This document shows positions 35,236 through 44,302 of a DNA stretch of 64,000 bases, one piece after another. Both the position numbers and the translations under genes were made by a program. The number at the start of each line of letters is the position of its first letter. Position 1 is the first letter of the stretch. The DNA lies in the NCBI GenBank assembly GCA_947475165.1, contig CANJLD010000002.1, forward strand, positions 124,001-188,000, written 5' to 3'. Below the pieces are notes generated by a model. The model worked only from the letters and a program-made list of their open reading frames with translations. It was not told the origin of the DNA and did not search any database. The stretch is from Bacteroidota bacterium (GTDB taxonomy: Bacteria > Bacteroidota > Bacteroidia > Chitinophagales > LD1).

Positions 35236-35660
35236 TTGTGGTTCTGAAAAAACTTGTTTTTTACACAACACACATACTGTATTAGTAATAAGTTATTTTA
35301 AAAAGTACTTAATCCATTATTATTAGCTGTGTGAATTGTTAGATAAACTTTGCCGGTTAAAGTTTTGAATTCACATTTTTGAAAGAAGATAAACAGCAGT
35401 TCACATACCTTGTAGATTCAAAACCCTTGCTGTACTTGAAAACTTCGAGTTTATACACAAGCTGTGGATAGCGATGTTGACATCAGAAACGGGATAAGTT
35501 TCTGCTAACATGGTGTGGATAGGAGTGTTGATTACCGAGAGTTTATGGCCATAAAAAAATTTCGAAACTGCCCCCTGTTTTTATTCCGCATTTCCAAAAA
35601 TAATTTTGCGCCACTTACCCACCGTTTTCAACCTGTATTAACAAGGGTATTGTGGGTAAC
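35236..35660. other. Candidate replication origin region (DnaA-box cluster)
   Basis: This gap between the L,D-transpeptidase gene and nadD is AT-rich and carries five DnaA-like sites. Two fit TTWTNCACA exactly: TTTTACACA at 35259-35267 and TTATACACA at 35451-35459. Three differ by one base from TTATCCACA: TGTGGATAG (reverse) at 35463-35471 and 35514-35522, and TGTGGGTAA (reverse) at 35651-35659. There is no coding gene. Its position about 24 kb from the two parS-like sites supports an origin-proximal location. dnaA is not in the window, and DnaA-box-like words can arise in AT-rich DNA. Confidence 0.45.
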
Positions 35661-35665
35661 CAAAT

Positions 35666-36241
35666 TTACTTACGGTAAAGCTTGCTTTCGTCAATATATT
35701 TCCAAACCGGCTCGGGTAGAAAATACTGCATCGAAATTCCTTTGCGCAGGTTTTCGCGAATAAAAGTGGCAGAGATATCGAGAAAGAGAAAGTCTAAAAA
35801 GTGAATGGTTTTGATTTTTGGAAAAGGATTGCCTTCTGAGCCCCTACGATTGTAAACGTAAATAGGATAGTTATTCAGAATCATCTCGTAGTTCTTCCAT
35901 TTATGAAGGGTTTCCAGATTATCGCTACCCATAATCAGCGAGAATTCGTGCTGCGGATACTTTTCTTTAAGATAAGTAAGCGTGTCAATGGTATAACTCG
36001 GCTTGGGTAGTTTGAATTCTATACTGGAGGCTTTCAGGTTTTTATTGTCTTCAATAGCCAGATTAATCAAATGCAGCCGGTCGTATTCGCGCAGTAAAGT
36101 TTCCTTTTGTTTTAAAGGATTTTGCGGACTAACCACCAACCACACCTTATCCAAATCAGTGGTTTCGCAAACATAGTTGGCAATAATTAAATGACCATTA
36201 TGAACCGGGTTGAAAGAGCCAAAGAAGAGACCGATTTTCAT
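35666..36241 (-). CDS. nadD: Nicotinate-nucleotide adenylyltransferase
   Basis: 191 residues of the NAD biosynthesis enzyme that turns nicotinate mononucleotide into deamido-NAD. The nucleotidyltransferase motif GSFNPVHNGHLIIANYV is at the N-terminus (residues 9-25), with PQNPLKQKE and FSLIMGSDNLETLHKWKNYE further in, and SATFIRENLRKG near the end. Starts at ATG 36241, 6 bp after corA on the same strand. Confidence 0.95.
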   Translation of the reverse strand: MKIGLFFGSFNPVHNGHLIIANYVCETTDLDKVWLVVSPQNPLKQKETLLREYDRLHLINLAIEDNKNLKASSIEFKLPKPSYTIDTLTYLKEKYPQHEFSLIMGSDNLETLHKWKNYEMILNNYPIYVYNRRGSEGNPFPKIKTIHFLDFLFLDISATFIRENLRKGISMQYFLPEPVWKYIDESKLYRK

Positions 36242-36246
36242 AACAT

Positions 36247-37263
36247 CTATTTTGCCCCTCTGAAATCTTTTTTAGAAATCCAGTTGCGCCTGATGGCGAA
36301 GCCGACCAAAACAATTCCGAGAATTCCCATGCCGGCTAAAACTTCATAGAACCCGTACGGGTCGTTAGAGCGGGGAATAACCGAAAAATTCATACCGTAA
36401 ATACTGGCAATAAAAGTAAGCGGCAGCAACACAAACGAAACACTGGTGAGTGTTTTCATTACGTTGTTCATTTTGTGGGTTTGCAGCGAGTAATATAAAT
36501 CCATGAGCGAGGTTAGTTGGTCGCGCAGAAAATCGAGTTCTTCTACATTGCGTGTCATGTGGTCTTGCAAATCGCGGAGGTAGTATTTGTTGTCGGCATC
36601 AAAGTATTGAATCTCGTTGCGGATTAAATTAGTGATAAGGTCGCGTACGGGTACAATGTTTTTGCGCATGTAAAGCACTTCGCTTTTCAGCTGCTGCATG
36701 GCTACCAATTGCGAATCGTGTGGATTGCGGAAAATTTCGACCTCTAATTTCTCCACCCGCTCTTCCACACTTTCTATTACAAAAAAATACTGGTCAATAA
36801 TGGTGTCGAGCAAAGTATAAAGCAAATAATCTTCGCCTTTCTTGCGTATTCCAGCGGTGTTGTTAATCAGTTTATCGCCAATCAGTTTTTTAAAAACACC
36901 AAATTCGGTTTCGCGAAAAGTAACCAGCACATTATCGCGCAGCACCATGCTTACCTGTTGGTCTTCCACTTCGCCATTTATTATGGCAAACATGCGCAGC
37001 ACTATATAAAGTGAATCGTTATAGTCTTCAATCTTCGCGCGCTGATTGGGGTTTTGAATATCTTCTAATACCAAGGGGTGCAGATTAAAAAGAGCAGCCG
37101 CCTGTTTCAGCATTTCTTTATCTTCTATGCCCAGAATGTTTATCCAACTTACATGGTTGCTGCTATCTTTTGAGGCGCAGATTTTGAGCGAAGCGTTTTC
37201 TTCGTAAACACATTCGCTTTCGTTGTAGTGGTATAAAGAAATTTTTGATTTTACCGGTGTCAT
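36247..37263 (-). CDS. corA: CorA-family magnesium/cobalt transporter
   Basis: 338 residues from ATG 37263 (MTPVKSKISLYHYN); the upstream TTG is not preferred. Large cytoplasmic N-terminal domain, then two transmembrane helices at the C-terminus with the family's pore motif IYGMNF near residue 288 and a basic tail. It works as a pentamer, admitting Mg2+ along its gradient. It precedes nadD by 6 bp, which points to co-transcription. Confidence 0.93.
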   Translation of the reverse strand: MTPVKSKISLYHYNESECVYEENASLKICASKDSSNHVSWINILGIEDKEMLKQAAALFNLHPLVLEDIQNPNQRAKIEDYNDSLYIVLRMFAIINGEVEDQQVSMVLRDNVLVTFRETEFGVFKKLIGDKLINNTAGIRKKGEDYLLYTLLDTIIDQYFFVIESVEERVEKLEVEIFRNPHDSQLVAMQQLKSEVLYMRKNIVPVRDLITNLIRNEIQYFDADNKYYLRDLQDHMTRNVEELDFLRDQLTSLMDLYYSLQTHKMNNVMKTLTSVSFVLLPLTFIASIYGMNFSVIPRSNDPYGFYEVLAGMGILGIVLVGFAIRRNWISKKDFRGAK

Positions 37264-37307
37264 AATTGCGTAGCGCAAAATAATAATAACTGATAGATTC
37301 GTGCGCG

Positions 37308-38108
37308 ATGGAAAAAATCAGCAGCCCACAAAATCCGAAAATTAAAAACCTGAAGAAGCTTGAAAAAGCGAGCGAGCGCAGAGAACAAAATTTGATTTTG
37401 ATTGAAGGTTTGCGCGAGACAGTTTTAGCGCACCGTGCGGGCTATGAAATAGAGTCGCTTTTTATTTGTGAAGAGATTTTGAAAATGGATGGAGAATATT
37501 CTTTAGCAGAAATCAGAAATCAGAAATCAGAAATCAGAAAATTCGAAATAACCAAAGCAGTTTATGATTCACTCGCATATCGTGAAACTACCGAAGGCGT
37601 TATTGCTGCTGCAAGACCAAAAAATCTTTCGCTCGAAAATCTTCAGCTGAAAAAAAATTGTTTGGTGCTGGTAATAGAAGCAGTAGAAAAACCCGGTAAC
37701 CTCGGAGCCATGTTGCGCACCTGCGATGCTGCCGGTGTAGATGCCGTAATTATTTGCGATGCAAAAACAGATGTGTACAATCCAAATGCAATCCGTTCGA
37801 GTGTGGGAACAGTATTTACCAATCAGATTGCTGTTTGCGAAACAAAACAAGCGATTGAATTTTTGAAGAAGAACAACATAACCACCTATGCCGCTGAGTT
37901 GAGTGCCACAAAATTTCATTACCAGCAAAATTTTAAAACAGCCACAGCCATTGTAGTAGGAACCGAAGCCACCGGGCTAAGTGACGAATGGATAAATGCA
38001 GCGGAGGAAAAAATAAAAATTCCGATGCTGGGAGAAATTGATTCGCTGAATGTAAGCGTAAGCGCAGGTATACTTTTGTTTGAAGCGGTGAGACAAAGAG
38101 CATTTTGA
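37308..38108 (+). CDS. TrmH/SpoU-family RNA 2'-O-methyltransferase
   Basis: 266 residues. The N-terminal substrate-binding domain (EKISSPQNPKIKNLKKLEKA) is followed by the SPOUT domain: VIEAVEKPGNLGAMLRTCDA (motif 1 near residue 125), IVVGTEATGLSDEWINAA (motif 2) and IPMLGEIDSLNVSVSAGILL (motif 3). It methylates rRNA or tRNA; the exact target is open. A segment SLAEIRNQKSEIRKFEI near residue 65 is coded by CAGAAATCAGAAATCAGAA, a simple repeat expansion found in several other genes here. Confidence 0.9.
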   Translation: MEKISSPQNPKIKNLKKLEKASERREQNLILIEGLRETVLAHRAGYEIESLFICEEILKMDGEYSLAEIRNQKSEIRKFEITKAVYDSLAYRETTEGVIAAARPKNLSLENLQLKKNCLVLVIEAVEKPGNLGAMLRTCDAAGVDAVIICDAKTDVYNPNAIRSSVGTVFTNQIAVCETKQAIEFLKKNNITTYAAELSATKFHYQQNFKTATAIVVGTEATGLSDEWINAAEEKIKIPMLGEIDSLNVSVSAGILLFEAVRQRAF

Positions 38109-38110
38109 TA

Positions 38111-39343
38111 ATGAAAGAAAAAAAAGACGCATATGCAGCATTAAAAATTCCTGCCTTTCGCAATTTTCAACTATCGCGGTTCATGCTCACGTTTGCCATA
38201 CAAATGGCGGAAACTATTATTGGCTGGAAAATTTACGAGCTTACGCACGACAAACTTGCCCTTGGTTTACTGGGCTTAAGCGAAGCACTCCCGTTCATCA
38301 TCACTTCATTTTACGGAGGGCACGCTGCAGACACCTACAACCGGTACAAAATTGCACGCAGAACAATTCTGGGTATCACTCTTTGCTTTGCCGCTATTGG
38401 AATGATGCTGAGTGGCGATGCGGTGCTGTTTCATGAATACGGTGCTTTGCCTATTTACTTTATTATAGGCATCAGCGGAATTATCCGCGGGTTTATGGCA
38501 CCGGCTTATCAAAGTATTTTTCCGCAACTTATTCCGCGCGAGCTTTATCCGAATGCTGCTACCTGGGGGAGCAACACATGGCAAACTGCAGCGGTACTTG
38601 GCCCTGCACTTGGCGGAATTGTTTATGGTTTTACCAGCGTAGAATTTTCGTTTGCGCTGGCAGTAGTGTTTATGCTTATTTCATTTTTCATTTTTCTGCG
38701 TGTACCGGTTAAAGAAACACCACCGAAAGAAAAAACAGAAACGCTTTATCAATCGCTTACAGCCGGTTTGCGCTTTGTTTTTAAAAAACAGGAAATGCTC
38801 TCGGCTATTTCGCTCGATTTATTTGCAGTGCTGTTTGGTGGTGCAGTAGCTTTACTTCCGGTTTTTGCAAAAGACATTTTACATGTAGGTCCACAAGGCT
38901 TAGGCATTCTGCGCGCATCGCCATTTTTCGGAAGCGTGGTGATGGGATTTTTCCTTGCTTACAATCCACCCACCCATAATGCGGGGCGAAATTTGCTGTT
39001 TGCGGTAACCGGTTTCGGATTGGCCACTATCGGATTTGCTTTTTCTGAAAGCTTCATGCTGTCGTTTATCATGTTGTTCCTAACCGGTGCGTTTGATAAT
39101 GTAAGTGTGGTCATCCGTCAAACCATTGTGCAAACTATGACACCCGACCACATGCGCGGAAGAGTAAGCGCGGTGAATCAGATTTTTATTTCGTCAAGCA
39201 ACGAAATTGGTGCGTTTGAAAGCGGGCTTGCTGCCAAACTTATGGGCACCGTGCCCTCCGTATTTTTTGGCGGATGTATGACCTTGGCGGTAGTGGCTAC
39301 TACTTATCTGTTTGTTCCAAAGATGAGAAAATTGAAAATGTAA
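38111..39343 (+). CDS. Major facilitator superfamily exporter (EntS-like, MFS_3)
   Basis: 410 residues and twelve predicted transmembrane helices, from ATG 38111; it begins 2 bp after the methyltransferase stop. FGGHAADTYNRYKIARRTIL (written FYGGHAADTYNRYKIARR in the sequence) between helices 2 and 3 is the MFS loop signature, and the overall alignment fits the enterobactin-exporter-like group (MFS_3). Substrate unknown. It is followed by a terminator. Nothing in the neighbourhood suggests a siderophore cluster, so general efflux is likely. Confidence 0.88.
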   Translation: MKEKKDAYAALKIPAFRNFQLSRFMLTFAIQMAETIIGWKIYELTHDKLALGLLGLSEALPFIITSFYGGHAADTYNRYKIARRTILGITLCFAAIGMMLSGDAVLFHEYGALPIYFIIGISGIIRGFMAPAYQSIFPQLIPRELYPNAATWGSNTWQTAAVLGPALGGIVYGFTSVEFSFALAVVFMLISFFIFLRVPVKETPPKEKTETLYQSLTAGLRFVFKKQEMLSAISLDLFAVLFGGAVALLPVFAKDILHVGPQGLGILRASPFFGSVVMGFFLAYNPPTHNAGRNLLFAVTGFGLATIGFAFSESFMLSFIMLFLTGAFDNVSVVIRQTIVQTMTPDHMRGRVSAVNQIFISSSNEIGAFESGLAAKLMGTVPSVFFGGCMTLAVVATTYLFVPKMRKLKM

Positions 39344-39345
39344 AA

Positions 39346-39374
39346 AGCCCCGCGCAAATCCAATACGCAGGGCT
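39346..39374 (-). terminator. Terminator between MFS gene and small ORF
   Basis: AGCCC(C)GCG and CGC(A)GGGCT arms with a loop; the minus strand reads into a T-tract, so it best serves the minus-strand gene at 39397, but may work in both directions. Confidence 0.6.
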
Positions 39375-39396
39375 GTGAGGATACAAAAAAGAAAAT

Positions 39397-39594
39397 TTAA
39401 AACAGCGAAGGTTGCGCAGCAATATTTCGCTTCTGCAATTCGTCCTGCATTTTTTTAATCAGGTCTGGCATTTTTAAATCGTAAAAAAAACTCGAGGAGT
39501 AAATATTTTGCAGGTCATCGTTATTCAGCGTTTGCAAATAATCGTTCACCGTTTTTTTAGGTCCGTTGATGAGGTTATATTTTAAAGTATTCAT
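39397..39594 (-). CDS. Hypothetical small protein
   Basis: 65 residues (MNTLKYNLINGPKKTVNDYL to AAQPSLF), acidic to neutral, helical, without signal, membrane or Cys motifs. The protein coded just upstream (39626-40042) is also unknown, and the two may form one unit, 31 bp apart on the same strand. Codon use looks like that of its neighbours. Function unknown. Confidence 0.6.
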   Translation of the reverse strand: MNTLKYNLINGPKKTVNDYLQTLNNDDLQNIYSSSFFYDLKMPDLIKKMQDELQKRNIAAQPSLF

Positions 39595-39625
39595 GGTTCT
39601 GTATTTTATTGGTTAGAAATATTTT

Positions 39626-40042
39626 TCAGAAAAAATTTTTTCGTGTGTTGGGAAAAGGAATTACCTGCTCTACAAAAAGTAGCTCACGACTTTCGCTGGG
39701 TTTTAATTCACCGGTTTCGTCTTCGTAAAAAGGAACATCTAATTCAATATTCGCAGCCCAAAAAATTTGCGTTGTACCGAATAAGTCAATCAGATTAATT
39801 GATGCGGGCGCTTGGTGTGGCTGCACGAAAAGGTTTTCGATATGCCACAAAATTTCAAATCCGGATTTGTTTACGCTCAACAGCATTTGTAGTGCGTTAC
39901 GCGCAATTACAAATTGTGTTTCCTGAAATTTTCCACCCTCGTGCACAAAGCCAAAGAGAGAAACCTCATCTTTAGAAAAGAAAACAATCTCGTTTACAAA
40001 AATCTCGCGCTTGGCGAAAGTGGTGTTGGTAGTGGTTGTCAT
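39626..40042 (-). CDS. Hypothetical protein
   Basis: 138 residues from ATG 40042 (MTTTTNTTFAKREIFVNEIV). The 22-codon upstream extension lies in the divergent promoter region and is rejected. No signal peptide, membrane helix or known motif. Divergent from the WYL regulator with 99 bp between starts, a common layout for a regulator and the gene it controls. The promoter region contains GCGCGCAACC...TTGCGCGCGC, which could be a dyad operator. Function unknown. Confidence 0.65.
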   Translation of the reverse strand: MTTTTNTTFAKREIFVNEIVFFSKDEVSLFGFVHEGGKFQETQFVIARNALQMLLSVNKSGFEILWHIENLFVQPHQAPASINLIDLFGTTQIFWAANIELDVPFYEDETGELKPSESRELLFVEQVIPFPNTRKNFF

Positions 40043-40141
40043 AACTTTTTTGTTTTTGTTGATGAGGCAAACATGCCCGCGCAGCGCGCAACCTATTTGC
40101 GCGCGCAAAAAAAAAAATCAACTTGCGACAAATACTTTCGA

Positions 40142-41140
40142 ATGCCCCTGAACCACGATGCTTACTCCCGCTACCGTTTAATTGATGTGCGCCTGCGCAA
40201 AAAACCCTATCCGCACCTCGAAGAATTGATTTGGTATTTGAACGATAAGCTAGATAAAAATATTTCGAAGCGTACCGTGCAGCTCGATTTGCAGGAGATG
40301 CGCTACAGCACTGCGCTTAATTTTAATGCGCCCATTGTTTATGATAAAGCCGAAAAAACCTACCGGTACAGCGACCCGAACTTTTCCATCAATAACTTAC
40401 CGGTAAGTGCCGATGAATTACACGGACTCGATTTTGCCATCAGCATTCTCGATCAGTTTAAGCACTTGCCTGCTATAAAAGAGTTTGAAGAGGCGATACG
40501 GAAAATTGCATCAACCGTAAAACTGAATAAAGAAGCGCGTGGCGAAAGCGACCACATTCAATTTGATAAACCCTTTGTGATAAAAGGAATTGAATTTGTG
40601 GAGCCGATATTGAAAGCAATTTCGGAACGCAGGGTTTTAAAATTTACGTATCAGAAACATGGCAGCGATGATATTTCGCAAAATCTCTTAGAGCCGTATT
40701 TAATTAAGGAAGCGAAAAATTTTTGGTACGTAATAGGCAAACGCACCAATAAGAAGGAACAAAAAATTCTGACGTTCGCGCTCGACCGAATTCATGATAT
40801 GCAACTGACGGAGGAGATTTTTAACGAAGGAAAAATTGACAAGAAAAACTTTTTCAAGAATGTAGTAGGCGTTACGCTCGGTGAAGGCAAACCGGAAAAA
40901 GTGCTGCTTTCATTTTCACCTATTCAGGGAAAATATATCAAGACTGTTCCCATTCATCAGTCGCAGGAAATTGTGAAGGATTCAAAGAGCGAATTAAAAG
41001 TTTTGTTAGAACTGGTGATTAATCATGAATTGAAAATGCAATTGTTGAGCTACGGAGAAAATGTAAAAGTGCTACAACCGAAAAAACTTGCTGAAGAAAT
41101 AAAGGAGAGTGCAAAGAAGATGACGAAGCAGTATTCGTAA
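40142..41140 (+). CDS. WYL-domain transcriptional regulator
   Basis: 332 residues from ATG 40142 (MPLNHDAYSRYRLIDVRLRK). An N-terminal helix-turn-helix (YPHLEELIWYLNDKLDKNIS then KRTVQLDLQEM) precedes the WYL region, which begins near residue 155 and includes FTYQKHGSDDISQNLLEPYL and FWYVIGKR. WYL proteins sense nucleic-acid or nucleotide ligands, and many control defence or stress genes. The reading frame is open another 76 codons upstream, overlapping the divergent gene, but ATG 40142 fits the known N-terminus. Confidence 0.88.
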   Translation: MPLNHDAYSRYRLIDVRLRKKPYPHLEELIWYLNDKLDKNISKRTVQLDLQEMRYSTALNFNAPIVYDKAEKTYRYSDPNFSINNLPVSADELHGLDFAISILDQFKHLPAIKEFEEAIRKIASTVKLNKEARGESDHIQFDKPFVIKGIEFVEPILKAISERRVLKFTYQKHGSDDISQNLLEPYLIKEAKNFWYVIGKRTNKKEQKILTFALDRIHDMQLTEEIFNEGKIDKKNFFKNVVGVTLGEGKPEKVLLSFSPIQGKYIKTVPIHQSQEIVKDSKSELKVLLELVINHELKMQLLSYGENVKVLQPKKLAEEIKESAKKMTKQYS

Positions 41141-41143
41141 AAA

Positions 41144-41590
41144 TTATTTCAGCGCGACACCAACTTGAGTCAGCTGTCCGCTTTCGAGCCAGCAAGAGAT
41201 AATGTAATTTGGAAACTCAAATTCGCAGTAGCCGTTGTTGTAACTTACCACCGGCTTACCCAATATTTTTTTTACATCGTACGATGCCATTCCGAACCTC
41301 AAATTGTTTGGCAGCTTGCCGGTAAAATTTCCGTACACCGCGCTTTTAGCGTACAAGTGAATTTCGTTTAACGCACCGGCTTTTAAAATTAATTCAATAC
41401 CGCCCTTAGAAAGATAGTGTAACTCATTCGCCATTTCGCAATGGTAATTTGCCTTTAAATCTTTCAGCTCCGAACCGGTGGAAGATTTGCCGAGAAAAGT
41501 AATCAGTGAATTGCCGTCAAAACCTGTTTGCGCAAACAGGTTTGCGCAAATTAAAACAGCTACCAACCACAAATAAAATCTGGTTTTCAT
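41144..41590 (-). CDS. Hypothetical secreted protein
   Basis: 148 residues from ATG 41590 (MKTRFYLWLVAVLICANLFA) with a clean signal peptide. The body includes LRFGMASYDVKKILGKPVVS, a form often seen in small exported Bacteroidota proteins of unknown role (a SmpA/BamE-like hint in the phrase GMASYDVKKILG). The DNA for the signal end carries a tandem TTTGCGCAAA palindrome (41527-41550). Convergent with the WYL gene (stops 3 bp apart). Confidence 0.65.
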   Translation of the reverse strand: MKTRFYLWLVAVLICANLFAQTGFDGNSLITFLGKSSTGSELKDLKANYHCEMANELHYLSKGGIELILKAGALNEIHLYAKSAVYGNFTGKLPNNLRFGMASYDVKKILGKPVVSYNNGYCEFEFPNYIISCWLESGQLTQVGVALK

Positions 41591-41638
41591 ATTCAAACTT
41601 TATACGATAAAAATACGCCCTTATCTAAATACGAAAAA

Positions 41639-44146
41639 TTAACCGACATGTTTTTTTGCCTTGCGCTTATCAGCCCATTCCTTCATTTGCTGATAGTCTA
41701 AATAATAAACAAGCTTGAGCGAAACAGAATTTGTTTGAGGGGTAGAAAAAGTTTTCCGCACATTTTCGAAATAATTTCCCTGCTCATGGTTGTCGCTTTT
41801 ATAAATGAATTGTTTCCAGGTTACAATTAAATCGCTGCCCGGTGCAAACCGCCAGTCGTAAACAAAATCAATATTCCAGCTGTCAAAATTTCTATTGGTT
41901 CCTTCTACCAGTTCGTGTTCGTGCAAATTTCCATCGTCATCTATGTTATAGTGATTCATATATACCGCTTTGCTCCAGTAATGTCTTGCTGAAAAATTTG
42001 CAAACATGGTTGGTGTAATGGTGTATTGGGCAGTAAAGGTATTGGTAACCACATAAGTTTGCCGTGCACCAATAAGCGGATTCCCTTCTGCATCGAAAGT
42101 TGCGAAGCCAAAGTTTTTCCAGTCTCTACTGGCAAAAGAAGAAAGAGAAAGTATAGCGCGATTTTTAATTCTGATTTTAGGGGTGATGCTTCCTTCCAAG
42201 TAAGGGTCGTTTGGAATGGGCGACTCACCCCAGCCAAAACTTGCATCAACAGTAAAATTTTTCCTGTAATCGCTGCCGGCACTCACGGTCATATAACCAA
42301 ACGAGGAGTGGTGAAATTTTTTTCCTTCTATGCGGGGCTCGTAATAATCGTAATACCACAACGGTTTAGTGGTGGCAAATGTACTGATGTACCAGAAATT
42401 GGTAAACGTAAAATCAGCCCCCATGTTCAAAGTAAAATCCTGATAGAGCAATGGTTTATAAAGCGAAGTGTATTGCGCACTCAAATAAAAAGCCCAATTG
42501 TTCAATTTCTTTTTCGGTTCAAAATCTAAATATTTTACACCAATAAAAGTTGAAACCTCATTGCCGTGATACAAAATGCCCATGTCATTTTGATCGTATT
42601 TGTCGGTAATAAAATACTGCTCAAAATCGTAACGCCAGTTGCCGCTTATTTTGCTGGCAATAAAATCGGCATAACCACCGAACAATGGTTTGGCTGAAAT
42701 TGTTTTGTCGTACACCTGCGAAAAATTCAGAAAGCCGCTGTACGAATACGTGTTTGTTTTATCGCGGAGGTCAAACAAAAACTGCGATACGCTGGCATTG
42801 CGCCAACCCTTTGTGCGGATTACAGAGGTGTTTGAAAAACCAACACGCGAATTATTTTTCAACGACTGGTCAAACACAATCATGTTATAATTTGCCAGCG
42901 GTTCAGTCAATTCTTTTCGTGTAGAATTATCATTGGTGTTTCTAATTACAGCATTCATTGGAGCAGTAACCGAATTCAAGAACCCCAAACCAAAACCACC
43001 TTTTGATCTGCCCGAAACTTTTGTGGCATTGTAAAGCTGGGTAGAAGAGGGATTGGAAACTATTTCCTCATTACCGCTGATGATGTAAGGAATATCATAA
43101 TAGCGCGTTGGCGTTTGACCGATTCTGCGCGAATAAAAAAACTGTCCGGGAGACAAACCGACTCTGCGATTAAACAGTTCCGTACCTTCTGTAAAAAATG
43201 GTCTGCGCTCCTGAAATGTTTGCTCGAATGGAGATAGATTTAAAACTCTTCGATCGCTTTGCACCTGTCCGAAATCGGGAACCAGAGTTGTATTTAGTGT
43301 AAAACCTTCATTAATGCCCCAGTTAATATCAAGCCCCCCACTTAAAATTTTGTGATTATCAAAAGTGTGGTTGCTTGCAGAAAGAGGTTCGCGTAAAAAG
43401 CCCGCAGTAAAATAGGGAACAAAAGACAGTCGCAATGGCGGATGAATATCTCTTAAGTGCGCCAACTCTCCCCATTGATTCACGATTCCTTCCACTTGTG
43501 GGTTCACGGGACTCCAGGAAGTAATTTCATTTAAGCGTTGCACATACCGCGAAAACTGTAAGCCCCATGTTTGGTCAGTGGCTTTTGAAAAACGCAAAGC
43601 GGAATACGGAATTTTTATTTCCGCCATCCAGCCATCTGCTTTAATACTTGTTTTCGAAAACCAAACAGCATCCCAGTTTAAATCGAAATTACCCGGAGAT
43701 AAACGCGCATCACTCTGCACATTTGCCGCACTTAACTGAAAACGGTAACCGTTAATGTTGTCATTATAAGTATCAAAGCCCACGGCAAACCAATCGGCAT
43801 TTGCGTTGTCATCACGGGCGGTTAACAGCCGCTGAATTTTTTTCGGCTCGCTATCGTGGCAATATGCGCCAATGTAAATGGCATTGTCATCATAAATAAT
43901 TTTCACTTCCGTTTTGTAAGTAGAAGGCTTTCCGTAAGAAGGCGTGCTGATGACAAAATCAGCATTCACTGAAACATTTTGCCAACACGCATCATCTAAA
44001 TTTCCATCAAGCACCGGTGCGGCAGAAGTTGCAACAGAAAACTTTTGCGCTTCAATAGAGCGCACGCTGGCTGTAGTATTTTCAACCGGTGGCTTTGACA
44101 AAACTGTTGAAGCCGTAAGAAAAGGAATGAGAAGAAGTTTAAACAT
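41639..44146 (-). CDS. DUF5916 family outer-membrane protein with CBM9-like N-terminus
   Basis: 835 residues. Signal peptide 1-18. Residues about 30-220 resemble a carbohydrate-binding (CBM9-like) domain: PVLDGNLDDACWQNVS, then DDNAIYIGAYCHDSEP and GWMAEIKIPYSALRFSK. The rest is the DUF5916 part with beta-strand pairs typical of an outer-membrane barrel and an aromatic end. Members are common in Bacteroidota; no function is established. Gene is monocistronic. A length of 835 residues is normal for the family. Confidence 0.85.
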   Translation of the reverse strand: MFKLLLIPFLTASTVLSKPPVENTTASVRSIEAQKFSVATSAAPVLDGNLDDACWQNVSVNADFVISTPSYGKPSTYKTEVKIIYDDNAIYIGAYCHDSEPKKIQRLLTARDDNANADWFAVGFDTYNDNINGYRFQLSAANVQSDARLSPGNFDLNWDAVWFSKTSIKADGWMAEIKIPYSALRFSKATDQTWGLQFSRYVQRLNEITSWSPVNPQVEGIVNQWGELAHLRDIHPPLRLSFVPYFTAGFLREPLSASNHTFDNHKILSGGLDINWGINEGFTLNTTLVPDFGQVQSDRRVLNLSPFEQTFQERRPFFTEGTELFNRRVGLSPGQFFYSRRIGQTPTRYYDIPYIISGNEEIVSNPSSTQLYNATKVSGRSKGGFGLGFLNSVTAPMNAVIRNTNDNSTRKELTEPLANYNMIVFDQSLKNNSRVGFSNTSVIRTKGWRNASVSQFLFDLRDKTNTYSYSGFLNFSQVYDKTISAKPLFGGYADFIASKISGNWRYDFEQYFITDKYDQNDMGILYHGNEVSTFIGVKYLDFEPKKKLNNWAFYLSAQYTSLYKPLLYQDFTLNMGADFTFTNFWYISTFATTKPLWYYDYYEPRIEGKKFHHSSFGYMTVSAGSDYRKNFTVDASFGWGESPIPNDPYLEGSITPKIRIKNRAILSLSSFASRDWKNFGFATFDAEGNPLIGARQTYVVTNTFTAQYTITPTMFANFSARHYWSKAVYMNHYNIDDDGNLHEHELVEGTNRNFDSWNIDFVYDWRFAPGSDLIVTWKQFIYKSDNHEQGNYFENVRKTFSTPQTNSVSLKLVYYLDYQQMKEWADKRKAKKHVG

Positions 44147-44302
44147 AGAGCATAAGTCTTATTGCGATGAAACAACGGAACAAAAATCTGCGTACACAAA
44201 ATCTAATTTCGAATAACGGTTGGCGGTGCGGAACAAAGGGAGAGAGAACGATAATTGCGATAACCTATTTTCTTAACCAAAGTCCGCCCGCAACCGAAAT
44301 TT

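Noticed and set aside
39914-40141. Long N-terminal extension of the WYL regulator
   Set aside because: It overlaps the divergent gene at 39626-40042 and reads low-complexity text; ATG 40142 fits the family.
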